33,786 nucleotides of DNA from Desulfovibrio sp. An276. GTDB taxonomy: Bacteria; Desulfobacterota; Desulfovibrionia; Desulfovibrionales; Desulfovibrionaceae. The translations under genes and the position numbers were made by a program. Location: NCBI RefSeq assembly GCF_002159665.1, contig NZ_NFJC01000032.1, forward strand, positions 1 to 33,786. Direction: 5' to 3'. Below the pieces are notes generated by a model that was given only the letters and a program-made list of their open reading frames with translations, had not been told where the DNA came from and did no database searches. Of this stretch, positions 7,938 to 16,635 are shown piece after piece. Numbering within the stretch: position 1 is the first letter of the stretch; each line of letters opens with the position of its first letter.

Positions 7938-8909
7938 TTACTTATATCTTTTATTATTAATTATATCTAATAACAGTGGATACTTATGTAAAAGATTATT
8001 TATTTGTTTATCGTTGTTGCTTTGCGTGATATTGTAATATTTTAGATTTTGTTTATCATAGGAATTACATTCTCTATAAATATCAATATATTTAAATTTA
8101 CAACAGTTATTTGCTGTTATAAAATAATAATTATTTAACAATGCCATACCCCATAACCAGATATCGTCTGCAAAAGGTGCAATTTTTGAAAATTCTTCTG
8201 TATTGCATACATTTTTATAAAAACATTGCGGTGGATAAAGTACTCCTCCGCATCCAGTTGGGAAATTTAAAGGATCAGGAATATTACTTGTTATTTCTTG
8301 CTGCCATACATTATATGGTCTTGGAAAACCATTTTTAATAGTTATTTTATGCATTCTATGGCAGATTATTATATTGTCATATATTTTTTGTTTTTCCTTA
8401 AATGTATAGTATAAGTTTTTTAACCAATCTCTGTGATAAAAAATATCATCATCTGCTGTTACCAATATGTCATTGGGAAAATAATTCAATGCGTGTATTA
8501 TTTTATCGTAGGAATAATATGTTTTATTTACCCATTTTATTGTAAGACCATAATTTTGTAACTCTATTAAATTGTTAGGGAGTGATTTGGTTTTATCTGA
8601 AAATTCATCTAATGACAGCCACAAAATAATTTTATCAGGTTTAAATGACTGGCATAGAAGTGAATATATTGAATAATATACTTCATGTATTCTTTTGGGA
8701 TATGATGTTAATGTTATTATAATTTGTGGAGATCTTTTGTAAGAATTTATTCCATTTGATTTTATTTTATTTGATAAAATTATATGTTTATTAAGTTTCT
8801 TTCCTTGTATAGTGAATTTTAATATTTTGTAGTACGAATATATTTTTGATAAAAATATATTGTGTTTTACAAAAGTTTTAATATATTGTTTTATATAGAT
8901 TAAATCCAT
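7938..8909 (-). CDS. Putative DDD-motif glycosyltransferase
   Basis: This 323-residue protein has the layout of a GT-A glycosyltransferase found in capsule and O-antigen clusters. Evidence is QIIITLTSYPKRI (residues 62-74) opening the nucleotide-binding fold, the YSIYSLLCQSFKPDKIILWL block (79-98), and the metal-binding triad in DILVTADDDIFYHRDWL (147-163). A downstream TGCGGVLYPP block and an APFADDIWLWGMALL block could bind the acceptor. No signal peptide or membrane span is evident. AAGGAT lies seven bases before the ATG, overlapping the end of the upstream GT2 gene, whose stop is three bases away, so the two are probably translated together. I recognise the architecture but not a named CAZy family, and the linkage formed is unknown. 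Confidence 0.7.
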   Translation of the reverse strand: MDLIYIKQYIKTFVKHNIFLSKIYSYYKILKFTIQGKKLNKHIILSNKIKSNGINSYKRSPQIIITLTSYPKRIHEVYYSIYSLLCQSFKPDKIILWLSLDEFSDKTKSLPNNLIELQNYGLTIKWVNKTYYSYDKIIHALNYFPNDILVTADDDIFYHRDWLKNLYYTFKEKQKIYDNIIICHRMHKITIKNGFPRPYNVWQQEITSNIPDPLNFPTGCGGVLYPPQCFYKNVCNTEEFSKIAPFADDIWLWGMALLNNYYFITANNCCKFKYIDIYRECNSYDKQNLKYYNITQSNNDKQINNLLHKYPLLLDIINNKRYK

Positions 8910-8912
8910 TTT

Positions 8913-9698
8913 TTATCCTTTATATATGAAATATTTTGTGTTATATAATCTCTTCCAAACTGCTAAAAGTGCATATCTAATAAAGCAGTAACAACTAAAT
9001 AAAAATGGTAACCCCTCAATCTCTCTATATAACTTCCAGGTCCCTATGACTGCTTTTATCTTATTGCTTGATAAAGAGTCAGGAGTCCTTCGATATTCGG
9101 CCAAAACATCATGCAAACCATAACATGGGTAACCAGCTTTTAAGATCTGCATCCATGTTGCTGCATCTTGTCGTCTTCGTATATTAGGCATTTCAAGGTA
9201 TTTTTTATCAACCATATGTGTGTCGACCATTATACCAACTGTCTGCAATAAATTATTTTGTAAGAACCCTCTATAATCAACTTTATCAAGCATATGTATT
9301 ATCTTATTTAAGCTTTTTCCAGCTGAATCAATGACTTCATAAGATGTGCAGGAAAATCCACAATCTTTGCTAAGCATAAATTTAACTTGTTTCTCAAGTT
9401 TGTCTGGCTTCCATTGGTCATCTGAATCAAGATAGGCAATATACCTACCTGTTGAATTTTGAACAGCGAAATTGCGAGCAATAGCTGCTCCCTGATTCTC
9501 CTTTTGCTCTATGAGACGAATGCGTGCGTCCTTTTTGGAAATCTCCTTAACTAGTTCAACAGTGTTGTCGGTAGAGCAGTCATCTACTATGATCATTTCC
9601 CAGTTTTGATACGTTTGAGCTTGTACTGATTCTATTGTTTCACGAATATATTTAGCACTGTTCCAAGTAGGAGTCACTACAGTTACTTTATCTTCCAT
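8913..9698 (-). CDS. GT2 family glycosyltransferase
   Basis: With the ATG at 9698 the protein has 261 residues and starts MEDKVTVVTPTWNSAKYIRE, placing the conserved beta-strand at the very N-terminus as is normal for GT2. It has DDCSTDN (39-45), the NQGAAIARN block (68-76) and the metal-binding DSDD (91-94). A DAATWMQILKAGYPCYG block at about 180 resembles the catalytic/acceptor region of small GT2 enzymes of O-antigen synthesis. An in-frame ATG at 9725 would add nine residues, but it lies four bases from a 17-bp hairpin stem and has no ribosome site. The internal start has only a weak GGGA. Codon use is less AT-biased than in the other glycan genes, suggesting a different origin. It is first of the minus-strand trio. 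Confidence 0.88.
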   Translation of the reverse strand: MEDKVTVVTPTWNSAKYIRETIESVQAQTYQNWEMIIVDDCSTDNTVELVKEISKKDARIRLIEQKENQGAAIARNFAVQNSTGRYIAYLDSDDQWKPDKLEKQVKFMLSKDCGFSCTSYEVIDSAGKSLNKIIHMLDKVDYRGFLQNNLLQTVGIMVDTHMVDKKYLEMPNIRRRQDAATWMQILKAGYPCYGLHDVLAEYRRTPDSLSSNKIKAVIGTWKLYREIEGLPFLFSCYCFIRYALLAVWKRLYNTKYFIYKG

Positions 9699-9729
9699 GA
9701 TTTGTCCCGCTTTAGACTTGTTCATAACA

Positions 9730-9767
9730 ATAAAGCCCCATCAGATATCAATCTGATGGGGCTTTAT
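9730..9767 (-). terminator. Perfect 17-bp stem-loop, probable intrinsic terminator or attenuator
   Basis: Positions 9730-9746 (ATAAAGCCCCATCAGAT) pair perfectly with 9751-9767 around a four-base loop. On the minus strand the second arm ends GGGGCTTTAT followed by TGTT, a U-rich tail consistent with termination. It lies 270 bases past the GH57 stop and 31 bases before the preferred start of the GT2 gene. It could end the glycogen operon, attenuate entry into the glycan operon, or both. No T-run follows it on the plus strand. Confidence 0.5.
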
Positions 9768-10037
9768 GAATTTGTCAATCATTTTTGGCTCATAGTGGCT
9801 TTCTGTGGGTAATTCAAACTGCCCGTGTCCTTGAAGCGATTTCCTTGATGGGCTGGGAAACAGAATCCCAGAGACATCAGTGCCTCAACATACAAGTATC
9901 ATTGATAAATTCTCTGAATACGCCTTTGCGCCGTAAACTGGAGCGGCTTAATTCAGAGATGCAAATAGTGCTTGCGGGAAGGGGTAATGAGAGGAATTGA
10001 GTACCTACCCACAAATACCCCCGAAGAGCCTCATTTT
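9768..10037. other. Intergenic stretch between glycan island and glycogen genes
   Basis: No gene can be supported. A plus-strand frame at 9785-10000 (71 residues, TTG start, no ribosome site) ends TPLRRKLERLNSEMQIVLAG, which is helix-like and could be a decayed coding remnant. On the minus strand a 13-codon frame MIDKFIKPHQIDI runs into the 9730-9767 hairpin; it may be chance. This is where base composition switches from the AT-rich island to the GC-rich host genes. Confidence 0.3.
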
Positions 10038-11354
10038 TTAAGTGCGACTGCCTATCGGCGTAATAGCCCCTTCCACCCTGGATTCGGACTCATCTACTCC
10101 AAAGGCCGCAGCGGCCCTCTCTGCGTCCGTCCTGGTGTCCGTGGCCTTCTTCTCCCCTTCCATGGCCTCAAGCTTCCTTCTTACAGTGAGCTCTAGATCC
10201 GCCAGAGCATTCATGTAGAAGATATACGCGTCATAGGGCGTTTCGTAGGGCGAGAAGTACTTGTGTACATCACCGTCCGAGAAGAACTTTGTGCACATGT
10301 AGTAGAAGTGGTCCGAGGTCGTAAACCGCCTCCAGGTACGCAGAAGATCCGGGTCCCCTGTCTTCTTCACATCTGCTTCCAGGGCCTGTACGGCGCCCAA
10401 TGCATCGTCCTGCAGATCATTTCCCCTCCAGGCGGAGAGGTCGCGTTCTGCGTCTGCCCAGGAAATGAAGTGGGGGATGTCAAGCCTTGCCATGGGAGAA
10501 CACTGGCTTGCCACCTCGGTTGGAGTTGCAAAGGTGAAGTCCGGGTTCTGCAAAACAATACCCGGCAAGGCCTCCATGAAGTCGAAGATACCGGTCTCGG
10601 CCCACTGATGCTCGCCAAAGGTCTCGTAGTCCATGAAGAGGTTGATGGTCTCGCCCTGGCCGTTGAGGGAGAAGAGCCAGCTTGCGTACTTCTCGGCTGT
10701 GAGCGGATACTCTTCCCATCCCTTGTTGGAGAAGCGGAAGGCAATGTCGTCCGAGAGACGATAGTTCTTCAAAAGGAGCCGTATGCGGCGGCAGTTGCCG
10801 GGCTGATAGGCAAAGTTTGGCGATCTCCAGTTGATGACCTGGTCGGCACCCTCCGTGAGAATGGCCTTGTAGCCCATCTTCTCTGCGGCTTCTGCTATAT
10901 CGTTGTTGTAGATAAGCTCGGTATTGCGGAAGGCTGTGGGCCTGACACTGAAATACTTCTTCACAAGATCGTCATGGACAGCGATCTGTTCCATCCACTC
11001 GTTGGGAGAGAAGAGGAAGGAGAGGGAGTGGGCGTAGGTTTCCGCAAGGATTTCCACGCAGCCCGTGTCCACCAGTTCCTGGAAGCTCTTCAAAACGTTT
11101 GGCGCGTACTGCACCATCTGTTCGATAAAGACGCCGGAAAGCGAGAAGGACACCCTGAACTTGCCATTGTGAGCCTTGATGAGCTTCAAGAGCAGCGCGT
11201 TCATGGGCAGATAGCACTTGTCCGCCACCTTCAGCATGATGGACCTGTTGGCATCATCGTCCTCGTACATGTGGTTGTGACCAATGTCGAAGAACGAGTA
11301 ATGCCTGAGCCTGTAGGGCTGATGAACCTGAAAGTAGAAACAGACGGAAGGCAT
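10038..11354 (-). CDS. GH57 alpha-amylase-type glycoside hydrolase
   Basis: This 438-residue protein belongs to glycoside hydrolase family 57, retaining enzymes that act on alpha-1,4-glucans. Visible family regions are HQPYR (11-15), ETYAHS (105-110), FRNTELIY (142-149) with Glu146 as the expected nucleophile, and NLFMDYETFGEHQ (238-250) with Asp242 as the expected acid/base. There is no signal peptide, so it acts on intracellular glycogen. The start MPSVCFYFQV at 11354 is preferred: it follows the GT4 stop after one base and has GGGGG eight bases upstream, whereas an upstream in-frame ATG lies inside the GT4 gene. The tight coupling and the nearby debranching gene indicate glycogen turnover. 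Amylase, glucanotransferase or branching specificity cannot be separated by eye. Confidence 0.9.
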   Translation of the reverse strand: MPSVCFYFQVHQPYRLRHYSFFDIGHNHMYEDDDANRSIMLKVADKCYLPMNALLLKLIKAHNGKFRVSFSLSGVFIEQMVQYAPNVLKSFQELVDTGCVEILAETYAHSLSFLFSPNEWMEQIAVHDDLVKKYFSVRPTAFRNTELIYNNDIAEAAEKMGYKAILTEGADQVINWRSPNFAYQPGNCRRIRLLLKNYRLSDDIAFRFSNKGWEEYPLTAEKYASWLFSLNGQGETINLFMDYETFGEHQWAETGIFDFMEALPGIVLQNPDFTFATPTEVASQCSPMARLDIPHFISWADAERDLSAWRGNDLQDDALGAVQALEADVKKTGDPDLLRTWRRFTTSDHFYYMCTKFFSDGDVHKYFSPYETPYDAYIFYMNALADLELTVRRKLEAMEGEKKATDTRTDAERAAAAFGVDESESRVEGAITPIGSRT

Positions 11355-11355
11355 C

Positions 11356-12702
11356 TTATATCCCCCTTGCGAGATCGGCGTACACCGCATTGAGCTTGTT
11401 TGCTGCGTTCTCCCAGCGGATGTTTTTCAGTTCTTCCTGGCAGTTTCTGACCATGAATTTGCCAAGGGCAGGGTAGGTCAGAACAGCGCAAATGCGGTCT
11501 GCCATCTTGCGCACATCCCAGAAGTCGACCTTGAGCGCGTTGTTGACAACCTCGCTCACGCCGGACTGCTTGCTCATGAGCACAGGCACATCATACACCA
11601 TTGCTTCCAAAGGCGCTATACCAAAAGGCTCGGACACACTGGGCATGACATAGAGATCCGAGGCCGCGTACATGCGTTCTACCTCATCGCCCTTGAGGAA
11701 CCCTGTAAAGGTGAAACGCCTGCCAATGCGGTACTTTGCAACGCGGGTGACCATGGACAAAAGCATGTCTCCGGCTCCTGCCATGACAAAGCGCACGTTG
11801 GGCATGACCTGCAGCACAAGCCTTGCGGCCTCGACAAAGTAGTCCGGGCCTTTCTGGAAGGTCACGCGGCCCATGAAGAGCACCTGCTTTTCGCCCTTGG
11901 GCTTTTCCGCGTGGTAGATGTGGCCAGCGTCCTTGCGGGAGACAGCGTTGTGCACGACCACAATCTTTTCTTCCGGCACCTGGTAGACGCGCATGATGAG
12001 ATTCTTGGTAAAGTGGCTGACAGCCACGACCTTGTCGGCCCTTTGCATGCCTTCCCACTCTATGTGGGCGATCTCGTCGTTCATGTGGGAGCCGGATCTG
12101 TCGGCCTCGGTTGCGTGCACGTGGCACACCAGGGGCTTTCCGGTAGCTTTCTTGGCAAGGATGCCTGCAGGGTAGGCCATCCAGTCGTGGGCGTGGATGA
12201 CATCAAAGTCGTTGGCGCGGGCAATGGCCTGACCGGCAAGGCTGTATTTGTAGACCTCGCTCATGAGGTCCTTGCCGTAACCTCCATGAAGCTGAAGCAC
12301 CTCTTCGCCCTGCAGGGGGAAGGAAGACGTAGTCCTTCTCTCCTCCACTGCAGTCTGCCGCAAATATTCCGCATAGGCCTTTTCGTAGTACTCCGGGGTG
12401 GCGTAGGCGGACAAGAGAGAGTCCACCACCTCCATGCGCAAATGCTCCTTCCAGTACTCCTTGGTGGTACGGCAGACCTGTTCCACAGAGCGTACGCTTG
12501 AGCCTATGCGTGTACCAGAGGCCGAACACATCGTAAGGCCGGACATATCGTTTGTCTTGCCCTTGTCAGTCGCAAGCTTTGGCAACACAAAGATGACGTC
12601 CGTTCCTTTTTGCGTCAGAGCGCGTACAATTCCTTCGCAGGCCGAGCCCAGGCCCCCGGAAATGTGGGGTGGAAATTCCCAGCCGAACATGAGAACGCGC
12701 AT
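11356..12702 (-). CDS. GT4/GT5-type glycogen synthase-like glycosyltransferase
   Basis: This 448-residue protein opens MRVLMFGWEFPPHISGGLGS, the glycine-rich N-terminal block of starch/glycogen synthase-like transferases that binds the nucleotide-sugar diphosphate. HAHDWMAYPAG (middle) and the C-terminal E-x7-E site in SEPFGIAPLEAM (about 352-363) complete the GT-B pattern. It probably extends alpha-1,4-glucan chains from an NDP-glucose in the cytoplasm. The true start is the ATG at 12702: TTGGAGGAAG at 12708-12717 is its ribosome site, not an upstream TTG start. It is co-translated with the GH57 gene one base downstream. The 484-bp leader holds a small hairpin at 12752-12770. A maltose-1-phosphate or ADP-glucose donor cannot be decided from sequence alone. 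Confidence 0.87.
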   Translation of the reverse strand: MRVLMFGWEFPPHISGGLGSACEGIVRALTQKGTDVIFVLPKLATDKGKTNDMSGLTMCSASGTRIGSSVRSVEQVCRTTKEYWKEHLRMEVVDSLLSAYATPEYYEKAYAEYLRQTAVEERRTTSSFPLQGEEVLQLHGGYGKDLMSEVYKYSLAGQAIARANDFDVIHAHDWMAYPAGILAKKATGKPLVCHVHATEADRSGSHMNDEIAHIEWEGMQRADKVVAVSHFTKNLIMRVYQVPEEKIVVVHNAVSRKDAGHIYHAEKPKGEKQVLFMGRVTFQKGPDYFVEAARLVLQVMPNVRFVMAGAGDMLLSMVTRVAKYRIGRRFTFTGFLKGDEVERMYAASDLYVMPSVSEPFGIAPLEAMVYDVPVLMSKQSGVSEVVNNALKVDFWDVRKMADRICAVLTYPALGKFMVRNCQEELKNIRWENAANKLNAVYADLARGI

Positions 12703-13186
12703 TCTATCTTCCTCCAAAAAACAAACCGTATACCTTGAGCCGTATGCCGGACACCCCTATTCCAGGGGTGCGGATTTTTCCGACTGGCATGAAATTGTAA
12801 CAGAAAAAATTGTTGAAATCCGGCACTCTTGCGGATTGCGGCAAATGTCCCGAACGCTGACATTCAGGCGGGATTTTCCGGAAATCTGGAAACAGTCCTG
12901 CTTTCGGACCCGTGCAAGCCCATATGGTCTGCACAAAGCCCGAAAGCTCAAGTTCGTCAAGACACAAAACTGTGCCACAAGTCTATGACAGCTGTATGCC
13001 AAAGCCTGGCTTGCCACATGGCCTGTGCTTGCTGTGCACCGCTGTCTTTTGATTCCCTTTTCGATTGCCGCAAGATCCTCGTCTGTCAGTCAGCCGCCTG
13101 TTATCTGGCTTATGCCGATTTCTCATGCCACAAATGGCGCTGGCATGACCCAAGCGACAACAGACGTGTCCCCCACATTCCCGGCC
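12703..13186. other. Intergenic region upstream of the GT4-GH57 operon
   Basis: These 484 bases separate the debranching gene from the GT4 gene, both on the minus strand. A hairpin CACCCCT-ATTCC-AGGGGTG lies at 12752-12770, about 50 bases before the GT4 start; on the plus strand it is followed by CGGATTTTTC. An AT-rich patch at 12795-12825 contains, on the minus strand, TACAAT preceded by T-rich sequence and is the most likely promoter area, but I see no convincing -35 box. Overlapping open frames on both strands lack ribosome sites and recognisable motifs. Confidence 0.35.
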
Positions 13187-15334
13187 TTAGGCCTTTTTCT
13201 GGGCAAAGACCTTGAGTCCCTTTTCCCAGGATTCGAAGGTTTCCCTGTCTGCCGCTCTCAGATTCACCAAAGCACGGTAGACCTCGGCCTCGCTCCAGGC
13301 CTGGGCAATGGTACCGCCTGCAGTGTAGGGCTCAGTAGCAGAAAAAACTTCGGACATGTGCCCTATGCCTGCCTCGGCAAAATGCGTTGTCACAAGGGGC
13401 TGGATGGTCTTCAAAAAGGCCTTTATTCCCTTGGAGAGAGCCTGGGACTTTGCCTTGGCTGTCTTATCCCCTGCTGCCGCAGCCTTGCTCCCGCTCTTTT
13501 CCTCTTCCTCGATGTTAAGTACGCGAAGAAGGGCATCTGCGTAGACTCCGAGCAGCCAGGGCCAGACAGTGCCCTGATGGTAGGCGCCATCCCTTTGGGC
13601 AATGCCTCCGCCGTAAGAAGGGCAAAAATCTCTGTCATCAGGCGAGAGGGTGCGTAGTCCATAGGGAGTCAGAAGTTTTTCGCGAACCTTCTCGACAATT
13701 GGCTTCCAGCTCTCCTTGGGTGCAATGGCCTCTGGCAGGGCAACGGCTATGAGCTGATTTGGACGAAGTGCATTGTCCGGCCCACCGTCTTCCCATGCAC
13801 GCCACACGTCACTTAAGGTTCCGTCCGCAAGGACAAACTTGGCAGCAAACTGTGAGGCAATAGCGTTGAGCTCGCGGGTAGGGCAGGGATCCGGATCATT
13901 GCGCTTTTTGGCAATCTTGTGGGCAAAGGCCAGGGTGTTGTACCACAAAGCCTGAATCTCCACAGGATATCCATTCCGCGGGGTGACGGGGTGTCCGTCT
14001 ACCTGGGCGTCCATCCAGGTCAGCTGCGTCTGGGGCGTTCCGGTTTCCAGCAGTCCGGAAGAGGCAACGCGGGCAAAGGGCACGCGTCCCATCCTGAAGG
14101 CGGAAATAATACCGTAGATTGCAGGAGCGCAGATGTCCAGGAACCTGGCCTGCCTTTCCTTGTCCCTGCCGAGGGCCTTCAGCATGAGCTGGCAGTCCCA
14201 GGCAAACCACAGGGAAGCGTCCACGCTGTTCCAGCCATTGGGGTGCCCGTCCCCGTCAAAGGTGTTGGGGATGATGCCGTCCCTGGCACTGGAAGCCAGG
14301 TTTTCAAGAACTTCCAAACCTTCTTCCATGCGGCCGGAAAGGAAGGTTGCGCCTGGCAGGGCAATGAGCGTGTCCCTGCCCCAGCTGCCAAACCAGGGGT
14401 AGCCAGCCAGAAGAAGCTTCTTGTTCGCAGGCGTTTGATAGAGAAAGTCCGCCATCTGGCCTGCCATGAAGGGCAGAAGCTGGCTTTGCGGCTTTGCCTT
14501 GGCCTGGCCTTGGAGAACCCTTGCCTGCGCATCAGCCCTTCTTGCCATCTCCTCGTCCCAGAGGGCGTGCAGGCCCAGGGTGTGGAGGGAAATCTCGGAA
14601 GTGGAGGCGGAGACAATGATGTCGTCTCCGGGAACCACATGGATTTCGAAAAGTCCGGGAGAGAAGAGGTCTTCCGTATAGTCAAAGCCCCTTTCCCTCT
14701 CTTTCGGGTATTCCACGCGGTTGATCCATTCTGGCGAGGGCAAAAAGTCGAACAATCCTTCTGCCTGCACAAAGAGAGGCGGCAGGGCATTGTAGGGCTG
14801 GATCTTGAAGCCGCATTCCGCAGGATAGGTCTTCACATGCAGATCCATGTTGGCATGGGTCAGCGCGTGGAAGAAGCGGAAGGCCAGCAAGGGCGCAAGA
14901 CGCAGAGTGATGTTCTCGGACTTTGTCTGCTTGTCCAGAGCCTTTATCTGGTAGCGGATGAGCACAGTGTGGCTGCCCCGGATGAGGGCCAGGCTCTTTG
15001 TGACCTCAAGCCCCTGCATTTTGTGAGTATAGGTGGGGCAGGGGGAGGCAGCGAACTTTGCAAGACAGTGCTGCACTTCCGGGTAGACGCAGCCCGGGTG
15101 GTATCTTCCGGACAGGGGGACAGTTTGATCTTTTCGGCAAATCCAGTCTTCGACAGCCGAAAGCAGTACATGCCTGTCCATGTGTTCCACGTTGGCAACA
15201 AGAAGGCCGTGGTAGCGCCTGGTATGCATGCCCGCCGCGGTGGAAGAGGCAAAATCGCCGAGATTGTTTGTCTCGAGCCATTCGCGTTCCACATCCGGTT
15301 GCAATTCCTTGTCTATGCCTGTTCCGCTATACAT
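13187..15334 (-). CDS. Glycogen debranching enzyme (amylo-alpha-1,6-glucosidase, GH133-type)
   Basis: This 715-residue protein matches the archaeal-type glycogen debranching family. The N-domain carries EREWLETNNLGDFASSTAAG (about 16-35) and TRRYHGLLVANVEHMDRHVL. The C-terminal (alpha/alpha)6 barrel has WFGSWGRDTLIALPG (about 314-328), NTFDGDGHPNGWNSVDASLW and the catalytic-region block AYHQGTVWPWLLG (about 581-593). It hydrolyses alpha-1,6 branch points of cytoplasmic glycogen. A lysine/alanine-rich insert (EEEEKSGSKAAAAGDKTAKA) lies near residue 600 and is probably a surface loop. The start is fixed by AAGGAG six bases upstream. It stands on the same strand as the GT4-GH57 pair with a 484-bp gap, so it is probably a neighbouring unit of the same pathway. 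Confidence 0.92.
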   Translation of the reverse strand: MYSGTGIDKELQPDVEREWLETNNLGDFASSTAAGMHTRRYHGLLVANVEHMDRHVLLSAVEDWICRKDQTVPLSGRYHPGCVYPEVQHCLAKFAASPCPTYTHKMQGLEVTKSLALIRGSHTVLIRYQIKALDKQTKSENITLRLAPLLAFRFFHALTHANMDLHVKTYPAECGFKIQPYNALPPLFVQAEGLFDFLPSPEWINRVEYPKERERGFDYTEDLFSPGLFEIHVVPGDDIIVSASTSEISLHTLGLHALWDEEMARRADAQARVLQGQAKAKPQSQLLPFMAGQMADFLYQTPANKKLLLAGYPWFGSWGRDTLIALPGATFLSGRMEEGLEVLENLASSARDGIIPNTFDGDGHPNGWNSVDASLWFAWDCQLMLKALGRDKERQARFLDICAPAIYGIISAFRMGRVPFARVASSGLLETGTPQTQLTWMDAQVDGHPVTPRNGYPVEIQALWYNTLAFAHKIAKKRNDPDPCPTRELNAIASQFAAKFVLADGTLSDVWRAWEDGGPDNALRPNQLIAVALPEAIAPKESWKPIVEKVREKLLTPYGLRTLSPDDRDFCPSYGGGIAQRDGAYHQGTVWPWLLGVYADALLRVLNIEEEEKSGSKAAAAGDKTAKAKSQALSKGIKAFLKTIQPLVTTHFAEAGIGHMSEVFSATEPYTAGGTIAQAWSEAEVYRALVNLRAADRETFESWEKGLKVFAQKKA

Positions 15335-16271
15335 GAAATGCTCCTTGGCAAGGGCTTGCCATGTATTCCCTGGCCACTTCCTGCTTGATGTTCCAATACC
15401 TGTCAGCCATGAGCTGGCTCAGGATTTGTTCCAGAACTTGTTCCGAAATTTGTCCCAGAATCGGGCCAAGATCTGGATAGATGCGCAATCCGCCTGCTCA
15501 ATCGTCTGATCTCTCAGGCGCCTGCTCTCTCAGACTTCCTGCCTGATGCCCCCAAAGTGAATGCAAGGCTATACAACACCCTGTATGCCTTTTTGGTGTC
15601 TTTCTTCTGGCAGATTCCTTTCGAAAAAGGCTTGTGTCCGGTTTTCAGGAAAAAACCGGCTGCTGTCTTCTGCCAGTCCGAAAAAGACCGGAAGAAAGAA
15701 GCAAAATGAAGCACTCCCTGCCCCAGCCTGTTCGCACAAAGACCATGGCGTGTACCCGGAGCGCGCGTTTTGGTCGCGTTTGGGGCAAGGGGGACAAGGA
15801 ACAATTCTCCCTGAAGGACAGTACGTCAGTACTACTAGGATACGCTCCCTGAAAATGAAGTCAAGTTTTTTAGCGCCCAATGCCGAAATGGCATTTGTAT
15901 ATGGAGTCCATCTTTTCTGGATATTGTCCATGCGCGATGAAAAAATACTTCATGTTTGCAAAAATACAAGGAGAAAGATGGGAGATTGACAGGGATATGT
16001 CCGGAGCAATTGTCAAAGTCACGTTGTCTCATTGGAAATACACTGGCAAATAGTTTGTATTATGCATGAAAGACCTTTGCAGTATGCTTTGGAAAAGAGG
16101 GAAGGACAGTCTCAAAAGAGTGTCCGGATTCTTGACTTTTTGCTGTTCAGGTCCTATCAAGACCGGCGTTGCCCATGCTCTTGTCCCCAATTTGTGTATG
16201 CCGAAAGGAACAGGGGCAGGGAACAGTCAGTCACGCAGGCAGTCTTTGTGCAGACGCTGACAGTGCGCTTG
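15335..16271. other. Gene-poor stretch, no feature recognised
   Basis: More than 900 bases hold no coding frame I can support. Several overlapping frames of 90-200 codons exist on both strands, but none has a ribosome site, a known motif or a consistent codon pattern. A 38-codon plus-strand frame at 15937-16053 (MKKYFMFAKIQGERWEIDRD at its start) looks protein-like but lacks a ribosome site. Sequence around 15925-16080 is AT-rich and could hold promoters. The area probably contains the promoters of the debranching enzyme (leftward) and the helicase (rightward). Confidence 0.3.
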
Positions 16272-16550
16272 TCAGTCATGAGCCGTGTCTGCCCCGCAGT
16301 CCCAGGCAAGGGCTTCCCTGTGCCGATCTCTCTTGCCGCACATCCGGCATTTTTCCGGATCCACGAAGATCCATCTGCCCCCGCCCATGGCTCCTCCAGC
16401 CCGTGGACTTTGTGCAAAGTCCAGGCAGGGCATTTTGCGATCCTGCGCTTGCCTCTCCCTGTTTTCGTACCTTTGGCAAGGGATTGGCAAAAGGCCTGCG
16501 TAGCTTCCGTCTTCAGGGCCCCCAAGAAATCGGACTTTCGCTGTCATTTG
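16272..16550 (-). CDS. Small hypothetical protein with FLGGPEDG motif
   Basis: A 92-codon minus-strand frame opens MTAKVRFLGGPEDGSYAGLL and later has RWIFVDPEKCRMCGKRDRHR. The opening resembles small uncharacterised proteins that begin with an (Y/V)RFLGGP-DG strand, and CRMCGKR looks like half of a zinc-binding knuckle. Codon choice is compatible with coding in this genome. Against it, there is no clear ribosome site, and the frame lies directly upstream of and divergent to the helicase gene. No function can be assigned, and it may be chance. Confidence 0.28.
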   Translation of the reverse strand, partial: QMTAKVRFLGGPEDGSYAGLLPIPCQRYENRERQAQDRKMPCLDFAQSPRAGGAMGGGRWIFVDPEKCRMCGKRDRHREALAWDCGADTAHD

Positions 16551-16635
16551 GTTTTGCATGCAGGCCACCAAACGCTTTTGCAGGCATCAGGACAGATATA
16601 CCAAACAGTTACCCAAACACAATACAGTTAAGAAT

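Noticed and set aside
10263..11393. 376-codon plus-strand frame opposite the GH57 gene
   Set aside because: It is a mirror of a gene with intact catalytic motifs. Its translation has no known domain and no ribosome site.
13919..15388. 489-codon plus-strand frame opposite the debranching enzyme
   Set aside because: Antisense shadow in GC-rich DNA. The minus strand has the full GH133-type motif set.
15937..16053. 38-codon plus-strand frame starting MKKYFMFAKIQ
   Set aside because: Protein-like in look but lacks a ribosome site and any context. Kept only as a note in the intergenic entry.
16032..16631. 199-codon plus-strand frame upstream of the helicase
   Set aside because: No ribosome site or recognisable motif, and the composition is Cys/Pro/Ser-rich as in non-coding GC-rich DNA.
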